From NCBI GenBank assembly GCA_905250125.1, contig CAJNOL010000227.1, positions 124,001 to 188,000 on the forward strand: DNA of 64,000 bases, in the 5' to 3' direction. A model generated the notes under the pieces. It worked only from the letters and a program-made list of their open reading frames with translations. It ran no database searches and was not told the origin of the DNA. Position numbers and translations under genes: made by a program. This document shows, piece by piece, positions 46,413-56,740 of the stretch (position 1 is the first letter of the stretch; every line of letters starts with the position of its first letter). This stretch comes from Rotaria sordida. Lineage: Eukaryota > Rotifera > Eurotatoria > Philodinida > Philodinidae.

Positions 46413-47861
46413 TCTTTTTTTTTCTTCTCTATTTATATTATGCATGCATTTTAATTGAATATTGTCATTCACTGAATCATATAATTTAATTTACAAGGTT
46501 TTTATTCTCAGTGTTTTAAATTAAATGGAATAGAAGTTTGTAAAGAATTACATTATATATATATATATATGTCTAATAGGACTTTTATATGGATGATCGT
46601 TTTAAGTCATTTTCATTTTTATTTATTATTTTATTTGTGTGATTTTATTTTGAATTTTTTTTTTGATTAATTATTTTAATATTGTCGATTTAAGTGGATT
46701 TTTATAAAAAGATCTTTTCTAATAAGAGAAAAATTGCAATATTTCGAGTATCTTCAAATAAGATTGTTATAAGATAGTCAGAATGAGTTTGTGTTTCTTC
46801 AATCATATGTTGACTTCGATAACATTTGAAATGGGAGTGTTTCTATTTCTGAGAAGTATGGAGTACTCTGGACATTCCTATCAACAGGAAAAACAAATTC
46901 TTCATCGATTACGAAGTGCTGGTTCAACATATGATCTTCGTACAAATATTGGATGCTTACGAATTGAAGATAATGTATTCAAAAACTATCTCTATTTTTG
47001 ATGAAATTCGATTATAGTGTTTTTTGCTCACTTTATGTTGCAACAAAAATGACGTAGTGCAAATAGAATTCATCAAACTCCAGCGAACACATTTTAATCT
47101 AATATTCGTATCCGTTTTCTAGAAATACTACATTACAGTATTTCATTAATATCTGAATTTTGCGATATTTTTAGATCATTTTAAATGTTTTGCACTGGTT
47201 TTTTTTTGTTCATAAATGTGCACATATTTGGCAATTAGCATCGAATTCTGAACAAAAATGAAATATTTAATTAATCAAAATTTCAACTTTTATTTTTCTT
47301 AGGTAGAAAAAAGTTGAAATATTTTGTTCGTTGAATTCTAACATTTGCTGCAGAATTCGATGCTGGTAACGAATTTGTGATTAATTTTAACGTTTTTTTT
47401 CTTTCATCCTGATTTACAAAAGCGATTTTTTTTTTTTTGTAAAAGAATGAAATTCCGTAACGAAAACTATTTTTAGTTTATTATTCGATACAATTATGCT
47501 TGTTAAAAACTGAACAACTTTCGAAGAATTTACTTTTGCTAGTGACAAGAAATAGATATTACGATGTAAAAAAAAAAAAAGTAGAAGGAAATTCCGTAAC
47601 GCTTGTTTATGCTCGTAATATCAATAGAGGGCAGACTTGTCTTGATATAAATAATTCAATTTTTCGAAATTTTTTCCTTGATAATAATTTTCTCCATTGA
47701 TTTACATTTTTTTTTCTAATATAACATTTATCCATAATCTATCCAACTCTAATTCGTTCAATCTACTGAACTAATCATACATATCATGATTAATCATGCT
47801 TACAATAACAGTATAGAAACGAAAAGAAGAAGAAGAAGAAGAAATTTACAATAAAACCATT
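46413..47861. other. Intergenic upstream of the ALKBH1-like gene
   Basis: AT repeat at ~46553-46570. A 72-codon plus frame (46783-47001; MSLCFFNHMLTSITFEMGVF ... LHRLRSAGSTYDLRTNIGCL) looks protein-like but has no known family. GAA repeats sit just before the ATG at 47862. Confidence 0.35.
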
Positions 47862-48781
47862 ATGAGTGCATCATCCGAAAATCTTGATCTTTTTACACCT
47901 GTATTTAAACATTTTCGTCATCTTTCTGATAAAGATTGTTTAATTCAAGCATATTCAATAACAACTCATCCAACACTTTTTCAACAATGTCCATTAAATA
48001 TTTCAATCGATGTTGATTCATCATTAGGTTTACAACCTATATCAACATGGTCTCTTTATTCATGTAAATTTTCAAATGGTCTCTATTTTCTTTCAAATCC
48101 ATTTACATTAAATGGACAACGTCAATGGATTAATCGATGTTTGAATAATTATGCTCGACAAACTCGAACAAGTGTAGGTGATAATAGTGATAATCAAAAT
48201 TTAACTCGTATACGTTGGGCTACACTTGGTTATCATTATGATTGGACAAATAAAATTTATAAACAAGATGATCATACAAACATACCAGATGAACTTGTAC
48301 AATTATCTCAAACAATTGCACAAGTTATTTCTTCGAATACAAGTACAATAAAATATATATTTTATTTATAATAGAGTCAAGATGAATCATTTATTTAGAT
48401 TGTCCAATGATATATCCTGAAGCTGTTATTATTAATTATTATCATTTAAATTCAACATTATGTGCACATACAGATCATTCAGAATATGATGCATTAACAA
48501 AACCTCTTCTATCAATATCATTTGGTAATTCAGCTATATTTCTTATTGGTGGTCAAACAAAAACTGAATGTCAACCATCACCAATGCTTCTTCATTCTGG
48601 TGATATTATTATTATGACAGGAACAAGTCGTCTTTGTTTTCATGCAATTCCTCGCATACTTTCGGATCCATTTTTAAATGATATTTTATATAAGAATATT
48701 GATGACGATAATGATAAAGTTTGTTGGAGTTATATTCATGACAAACGCATCAATATTAATTTACGACAAGTCTATACTTAA
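47862..48781 (+). CDS. ALKBH1: ALKBH1-like Fe(II)/2-oxoglutarate dioxygenase
   Basis: Two exons, 47862-48342 and 48399-48781, with a 56-nt intron in phase 1, give 287 residues. AlkB family enzymes remove alkyl groups from nucleic acids using Fe(II), O2 and 2-oxoglutarate; ALKBH1 acts on tRNA m1A and mitochondrial tRNA and has AP-lyase activity. The match is strong: RWATLGYHYDWTNKIYKQDD in exon 1, and NYYHLNSTLCAHTDHSE, KPLLSISFGNSAIFLIGGQT and LLHSGDIIIMTGTSRLCFHA in exon 2. The iron ligands are H184, D186 and H242; R277 and R283 of KRININLRQVYT should hold 2-oxoglutarate. The N-terminal VFKHFR motif is also typical for ALKBH1. The protein is somewhat shorter than human ALKBH1 (389), mainly at the C-terminal insert. 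AATAAA at 48800 gives a very short 3' UTR. Confidence 0.92.
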
Positions 48782-49229
48782 CTATGACAGACATAAGAAA
48801 ATAAAGAGAAAGCAAAAGAAATAAGGGGAACAAAGGTATGCATGGCATGTGGTTTCTTGCGTAGCAGGAAAAAAAATAAGAAGAAAAAAAGAACGATTGG
48901 TTCTGTTCCTCTTTTATGTATTTCTTGTCGATAATGTCAAACACGCGCCCTTGTCATTGCTGTTTTTCGGCAATGAGAAAAAAATAAGAGCGGGATATAT
49001 ATATATATATATATATATACATTCATAAATATATAAGAAACTGTAGCTAAAGGGTGTTCTAAATATATAACTAAATCAAATCATTAATTATTATTCAGGT
49101 AATATCAGCTTAAAAGATAGAAAAAAACAAATATTAACAAGAAAAACTGCAATAAATATGGTTGCCAATTGATTTTGTTATTCTTCTTTTAGATATAAGA
49201 GTAGACATAGCAGTGCCTTCTATTTAAAA
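48782..49229. other. Spacer between the ALKBH1-like and ERM-like genes
   Basis: 448 bp with an AT repeat at 48997-49020. Both genes point the same way; the promoter of the ERM-like gene should lie here. Confidence 0.4.
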
Positions 49230-52200
49230 ATGCCTGTCTTTAGTAGTAGTAAGAAAAAAACTGATGAATATTGTTGTAAAGTATTCACTATGGATGCTGA
49301 ATTACAGTTTACTATTGAGGTGAGCAATAATATTGATTGATATTATGTTTGATAATAAAAATATGCGTTTTTTTTAGGGCACAGTAAAAGGACATACATT
49401 ATTTTCTCTTGTTTGTCAAACAATTGGTCTAAGAGAACATTGGTATTTTGGTCTAAAATTTCTTGATAAAATTTCTAATGAATGGACATGGTTACAAATG
49501 AATAGAACAGTATTTAATTTTTATTTCTTCTATATGATATACAATCATTAATCTTTTAGATACTTTCTCAACCAATACAAATTCAATCGAGTATAATTTC
49601 ATCTAAAAGACCTGAATCACCAAATTCAACAGACAATTTAAAACCTCATCTTCTTCGTTCTCCACCAACATCACCATCTACATCAACATTAAGTTTGCCA
49701 TTATCATCATCATCAGCTAGTGGTGGTCAACAATCTATAAATATATTAGAATTATATTTTGTTGTGAAATTTTATCCCGAAGAAATTACTAATGAACTTA
49801 TACAAGATATAACTCGACATCTTTTTTATCTTCAAGTTAAACAAGATATTCTTAATATGGATATTTATTGTCCACCCGATACAGCTGCTCATCTTGCATC
49901 ACTTGCTCTTCAAGCAAAAGTAATTAATATTTCTATTCAATAAAATTATACAATAATACACAAAAAAAAACGTTTTATTTCTTTAGTTTGGTGATTATGA
50001 TCAAATAACTTCATCATCGGAATCATTAAATTTAGAAAGTGAAGCTTTATTACCATTATCTTGTTTTCAAAAAGTTGAATTATCTCGTTCGGATTGGTTT
50101 GATCGTATAATAGCTTTGTGGCGTACACATGCATCATTAGCACGAGAAGAATCTGAAATGGCTTATTTAAAACATGCACAAGATTTAGATATGTTTGGTT
50201 TATCATTTTTTGAAATATCAAAAATGCAAGGTGGAAATAAATCAAATTTATCATCACAACAACAACAATCCGATCAATCATCTATTGCTACTGAACTTTG
50301 GCTTGGAATTGATTCATTAGGAATTCGTTTTTATAAAAAAAATAAATTAAGACCAGAAGTTTTCTTTTCATGGTCTGATATTAAATCAGTTACAGCTCAT
50401 GATAAAAAAGTATTCAAAGAATGATAATTTTCGTTTTTTTTTTTATTATTTTTTATTATTTTCAAAGGTTATATTAAATATGACCGGTGATAAAAATGCA
50501 ACATTTGCATTTTATTCTGGTAAATCATCTGTAAGCAAAGAGGTAGATAAAAAAACAAAAATATTTATATTTTGTTTTGTCTTTTAAATTTGAATATTTT
50601 ATTAATTTAGATACTTGATTTAGCAACTGGTAATCATGAATTATATATGAAACGTCGACGTGAACAATCAATTGAAATACAACAAATGAGATATTTTGAA
50701 GAACAACAACAAAAAGTAAGAAAGAAAAAACAAACATTCATCAAGGATTTGTTCTTGTTATTATAATATTTTTGATAATGGACAAAGCCTCTTTAGAATA
50801 AAAATTGATTCCTAATGTAGTTTCTTGTTTAAAGTTCATTGTAGGAGCCATATCACACTTTTGAAGTTATTATAATTATTTGAAGTTTACTAGCATGTTA
50901 GTATCAATTTTTAGTAAAAAACAAAAACCGAAAGGAAACATTTCAAGTTGTTTTTATTTATTTGAATATTTTTCTTTCTCTTAGTCTATTACATTGTCTT
51001 TTAAAGTGCATATCGACCTCGTCGGTTGAATTGATTGTAAAACAAAATACTGTGATATCTTAAATAAATGCATCGATTTATTTAGAAAACAAAAAAGAAA
51101 AAAAAGCATTGAATCTTTACTTTTTATATTTACATATCTATAGAATAGACGTAAAAGTGTTCGATCAGTTCCAGATTAATAACCAACATCGATCCGATGA
51201 AATTTCATAAGAATACCTGAGAGATATTTGTTCGTTTTTCAACAAATTCTTATGATGCTATGCTACTTGCATAATTTCTAAGAACTATTATAAATGGTTG
51301 GATTTCTAGTATATAAGAAAAAATGGAAGATTTTCTAGTTTTAACTTGTCCTACGATAGTATCGAACGGACTTCGAATGCTGTACAGTGACTGTTATCAC
51401 ATGAGAGATTGTATTATGAACAAACGACAGACAAAGAACGAGAAAAATCAGAGATTATTGTTTTTTTTTATTGGTTACGAACAGTGACAGTCCATTGAGA
51501 TATTACTTTCAGAGCTCGACCGAGAAGCAGCCAACATTGGGAGGATGTAAAGATTCGTTTTCTACATTTTTGGCTTCACTGCAAAAAACAAAAAGTTTTC
51601 TTGGTTGGGAAGCAGTTACATCTCTGATTACTTTCAATTAACTTCATTATTCTTGAATAATATTCTTTGTGTATTTTGACAATAGATTCTTTTCTTTTTT
51701 AAAGTTCTCTACGTTTAATTTCGATCTTACGATTTTTCTGTTGTATTTGCTGTGCTGCCCTTGAAAAATAATATCTTAATGGAAGAGAGCATTAAATCTA
51801 CACCCATTGAAGTCAATAACATTCTAAAGGATTACTCATCCATAAAACTAATCGACAGAAGTCTTACATTCGAGCGAGAAATAGTTGTTTACACAAAACC
51901 GCTTCTTTTCGCAATAGAACGTTCCCTTATGCCCATCCCCATCAGAAAACATGATTTTCGTCAAAAAAACTCGATTTTGACGGTTGCATTTTTAAATCAA
52001 TTTGTATCATTAGATTTGAAGGAGAAATTCGTGTCACATGAAAACTTACTTTTCGATTCTTGATGTTGTTATAACTCATGAATAGCGTAATATTTTGGAC
52101 TGAAATTTTTATTGTAAACCGTTTAGAACCGAACACACATTCCTTGAAATTTTCAGCCAGATCGATTATTCTGAGGTAAAAATAGGTTTTTGACAGGAAA

Positions 52201-54302
52201 CGAGAACGGACCTTAAAGTGACTCCTTTACGGGCAGAGTTTCTCAAGAATAGCTCATCAAAAATATTTGAAATTTTCTGGATAGGAAGATCTCGATGAGT
52301 AGAGTAAAAATTGTCATAAACTTCAAATTCCCAAATACTTGCTTCAAGAAAATATCTGGGTCACAACGGCTAAAAATCACCTCACTTTCTCGGTCGCAAT
52401 ACTTTCGATAGAGCTGGAATCTTTTTAACAGGTATTAGACACTGTTTTGGGTGCCTACTTTTTTTTTAGTTTCTTTTCATCTCCTTACATTCGAATAAAA
52501 TGATTAAATTACTGAGCATACTTTCAAAAATACATGTCTTTTTTTACTAGAGCTTTTCTTTTGTGAAATTCGTCAAAAATCAATGATATAATCTTTTTCA
52601 AAACGAAAAAAAAAGTAGGCACGCCAAACAGTACTTGCAAAAAGAAGTTTCAGCTCGATCGAACATACTATGTCGGAGAAACAGGAGTGATTCTGAAGTT
52701 TTTTTTTGTCTACTTTAAGGAATTTCGAGAGTTGGTTTTAATAAAAGCAGTAACTAACAACAAAGAGCTCTTATTTATATGGCATTCGACAGACAATACT
52801 TCGAAGCTGTATTAACGATAAAAAATCAAAAAAAAAAGATTTTGATTTTAACATCCGCGGAAAGACTGACGTGAGAGTACCCTTAAAGGATGAATATACT
52901 CAATGAAATAGAACACTCATTTTTAATAAACGAATTTCTCGAAAAATTACCACATTGACCAGTATATTTACATTCACACATATACATTGATTTAGGAAAA
53001 GCATCGTACATTTGCTCGAGAACGTCAATTACGTTTACAAGCTGAAAAAGAACGTGATGAAATTGGACGTAAATTTGATGAATATCAACAACAAATGAAA
53101 GATATTCATGATACATTGGTTTGTTAATCAGAAATTTATTATTTTCTCGTTGAATAATACTTTTAGTTTTTTTTTTTTTTTTGTTAGCTTAAATATCAAG
53201 AAGCTGCTGAATTATTAGCACGTAAAGCACATATAAGTAGTGAAGAAGCTCGATTACAAGCTGAAAAAGCACTAGAAATTGAAACACAACTTGAACGATG
53301 TAAATATGAAATCAGTCGAGTAAGTCTTTTTGATATCTTCTTTTTTTAAACATCTATACAAACAAAAAAAAACTACATAATTCTTTTTACTTTTTTTGTT
53401 TATAGAACGAAGAAGAAAAACGACTTTATGCTCGACAAATTAGTGAATGTGAACAAATTATTTCTACATTAGTAAATGATTCAGTAAAAAGGTAAGATTT
53501 TATTTTTTTGAAATTATCTAAATAAAAATAAAAATAAAAAAATCAGCAATACTGCTTATTATTCATGTCGTTGTGGCGAAATTTCTCTTCTTTCATCAAC
53601 TATTGAACAACGGTCAGTTAGTTAACAAAATAATAAAAAAAACCCGGACATGGGAACTAACATAAATAAAAACTAAAAAAACTTAAATATAATAATTTTT
53701 TTGTTTTTATTTATTTATAGTCGTAAAGAAGCAGAAGAATTAAAAATAGAAGTTGCAAAATGGCGTGTAGCTGAAGCAGCTGCAAGAGAAAAATTACTTT
53801 CAATAACACAACTTAATCAATCAATTGCTGTTACAAATGCTGCAGCACAAGCTCAACAAAATCTTGTTCAATCATCATCATCACCAAGAGCATTATCTCC
53901 ACCACCAGTAAAATTATATTGTTTTTGTTTTTTCGATAAAAAGAAAAATTAATTCAAATTGTTTTTGTGTTTTCTATAGTATCGACCAATTCTTAGAAAT
54001 CAAGAATCAAATCAAAGTGATGAACGGTTTGTTTGAACAAGAGAAAAATTTTAATTTGTTATTTTTTGGTTTTTTTTTTTAGAGCCTTGCTAATTGAAAA
54101 ACAATCTAAACAAGCACAATTAGCATTACAATTACAAGATTTAAAAAATGTTATTCAATCAAAGAAAATAGAACAACGACAAACATTTTTAGATAAAGCT
54201 TATGAAGAAAATTTAGCTGTTGGAGATAATAAATATTCAACTATACAAAAAGCAAGTTCGGGTACAGCTTCAAAACGTATGGCTATGTTACAAGATTTGT
54301 AA
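49230..54302 (+). CDS. ERM/merlin-like FERM protein
   Basis: Thirteen exons: 49230-49319, 49378-49509, 49560-49919, 49987-50409, 50468-50542, 50611-50715, 52996-53118, 53188-53319, 53406-53491, 53547-53612, 53721-53907, 53980-54026, 54083-54302 (681 residues). ERM proteins and merlin link membrane proteins to cortical actin. The FERM domain (about 1-350) shows [86 protein letters not shown] and [26 protein letters not shown] (exon 6) starts the helical region, and exons 7-11 form a Glu/Lys/Arg coiled coil. The end, [20 protein letters not shown], matches the ERM actin-binding tail but lacks its usual KYKTLRQIR residues. Odd points: a Ser/Pro-rich insert of ~50 residues in F1 (about 82-134) and CRCGE in exon 10. 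Intron 6 is 2.28 kb, against 50-110 nt for the others. Confidence 0.9.
52381..52690. repeat. Foldback repeat F inside ERM intron 6
   Basis: The left arm 52381-52469 (GATAGAGCTGGAATCTTTTT, CACTGTTTTGGGTGCCTACT) and right arm 52606-52690 are imperfect reverse complements; the loop is ~136 bp. An insertion of this kind explains part of the unusual intron length. Similar sequence occurs near 34021-34085. Confidence 0.5.
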
Positions 54303-54730
54303 TTTTGTATTTATTAACATCTATATATTTTTGTTTAATTATCGTTGAAAAATGATAATAATAATAATAAATATGACAGTGAGAATGTTTCAAAAAAAAA
54401 AAAAATCTTTTTTTAAAATAATCTAACAACTGAACATACTGGAATGTTGTCCTGAAATTGAGTCAAATCACCGTTCAATAGTCTTCATAAAAATAATGTT
54501 ATATTTTCGACTAAACTCAATAGTATTAAGGGAATCTCTTTGCTGACCCAAAAAGTTTTTTTTTTGGATTTCGATGTTTTCATGTCTAAAGATGTATTGA
54601 AGTGCTCTCTATCAAGTGCCGTAAAAATCAAAACTCTGATAAGTCATGTGTAACAACCTTAGTCTGGAAAGCCCCTATCGTACAAAAATCTCTATGGTTC
54701 TTTTAGGTGGCAATTTTGTCAGTTTTTCTT
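54303..54730. other. 3' flank of the ERM-like gene
   Basis: AATAAA at 54366 is the likely poly(A) signal. Nothing else recognised. Confidence 0.4.
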
Positions 54731-55230
54731 GTTGACTACGAGACTTGAAATAGAGGTAGCACTGTTTTTTTGACGGCGAATTTAATTAAATAATATTTAT
54801 TCTTTGAAAATGAGATGTTTGAGAGCTCTTGTCATCATTCTACTTCAGAGATACAGACGGTAGCAAAAAATGCTCATGTTTTTCTAGAAAGCACACAAAC
54901 TGCGTTTGAACGCATTATCTATGTCACGATGAGAGCGAATGTATGCCAGCCTGTTTCAGAACTTTTTTACATGAATTTCGGTCATGACTTTCAAACGCAT
55001 TTATATTCAACAAATTACTTGTCGGAGTGTTACTGATTTGGACAAAGAAAAAACATACCAGCATTTTACAATTTTTCAGTTCTCACATTGTTACTATTGC
55101 TACCGTATGTATCCTTGAAATAGAAGGATCCACAGAGCTCTCAAACGTCTCATTTTCAAGGAATACATATTTTTAAATTAAATCCGCTCTTAAAAGATCG
55201 GTGCTATCTCTATTCAAGTATTGTAGTCAG
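54731..55230. repeat. Foldback repeat G
   Basis: Arms 54731-54865 and 55097-55230 are imperfect reverse complements. Shared blocks are TTGAAAATGAGA(T/C)GTTTGAG and AGAGCTC, plus GATACA(G/T)ACGGTAGCA and GACTAC at the outer ends. The 231-bp middle has no recognised gene. It has the same design as the other foldback repeats but unrelated sequence. Confidence 0.65.
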
Positions 55231-56456
55231 CATATTGAGCTTAGACAATATTTGCAAGCCATTTTGACTTGATCAATAAAATTTCATTTCAAATTCAAAT
55301 ATAGATAATTCTTCCAATTATTTGACATGAATAAGCTCGAATAGTAGTTCTCTATCTTTCTATGTCGCTTGCAAACATAGTTAACTTCACTCTGATTTGG
55401 AAATAACAAAAACTCAAAAGTGGTTCTTTAGTTTTAGCCAGACAAAAGCCGATAGTTTTTAATAAGCATTTATTTTCTCAAACTTGATAGTAAGATTGTG
55501 GACACCTAAGTACATATTTGAGTAAAACACACTCGAAAGCACATTATCAAATTAATAAGTCTTTTCCCAAGAGCCTAAATTCCTCGAAACATGGCAAACA
55601 ATTGTACTCAAAATAGCTGGTTCTATAATTTTGGCCAGTACTGTATTATAATCAAACGATTTAAGAGAAAAGATTAATCTGATCATTGAATATTAATTTA
55701 TTGCATGATTGAATTTTATCCTTTTGTCTTATTTAAACTTTTTGCATGACAACAAGATCTATATTATTTCATTTAAATCAGAAACGATCGAGAAAAATCC
55801 TACAGAGATAATTGGTCTTTTGTTTATTTTCGAGAGACAAAGAAACCATTCTTGTTTGGATAATTCTTCTCATTTCTGTGACACGAATGATGCGAGATAC
55901 AATGTGAGCAGATAGAAAATACAAATCAAAGTAAGTCGTGTCAAAATGCACTCATCATTTTCTTTTTTTTTTCTTCTTTCATATAGTAAATAAGATGGCA
56001 ATGGTAATTTGTTCGTTTGAAATCCTGAAGAAAAAGACGTTCTTATGCAATTATCATACAGAAAAAAGAAAGAAAAAAATAATAGACATAAAGCATATTA
56101 ATTCCAAACAAGATCTTCTTTCTTGTGTCGCATTTACCATGAGAAAGTTCAAAGCATCTTTTTTTTTAATTTTATTTTCATCTGAATGTTGAAATAAAAT
56201 AAAAAGAAAAGATTCTTTTCTCGAAATCGATCAATTTTTTTGTTTATTTTGATAATATATTATTAATTTCTCATTTCAGAGTGATTATTTTTCGCATAAT
56301 TTTATGTTTCTATTTGTCCTTTATTAATTGAAGTCGATCTTTTCTCTGCTTTAATTTATATTTGAATATAAAGATTCGAGAATATCTCAAACATTGGTAA
56401 TAGACAAAGTATATATTCAATCATTAGAAAAACATGATGAGGTCAACTTCAACTTT

Positions 56457-56505
<49 letters not shown>

Positions 56506-56740
56506 CGCTCTGTTTCCGCTTAATTTTTGACAGAAACCTAAAAAAAAACAAGTGATTATTGAATGGTGAGAATATTTTTTCCAATAAAACTTTTATCTAT
56601 GACATAAATCATGATTTTCATGTTATCACGTACACAAATATCTCTTGTGGCAATAAATGAGAGAATTTTATTGATATATCTATAAATAAAGGATATTATT
56701 GAATGACAAGTTTAGTCTACAATTGAAATATTTACAGCTC
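55231..56740. other. Intergenic upstream of the second glutamate receptor
   Basis: AT-rich with a CT microsatellite (~21 units) at 56459-56502. Two short plus frames (55709-55915 and 55938-56192) have no recognisable domain. No gene recognised. Confidence 0.4.
56681..56688 (+). promoter_or_regulatory. Possible TATA box of the second glutamate receptor
   Basis: TATAAATA, 53-60 nt before the chosen ATG at 56741. TTTACAG just before CTCATG could instead be a splice acceptor of a 5' UTR exon, which would move the promoter upstream. Confidence 0.35.
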
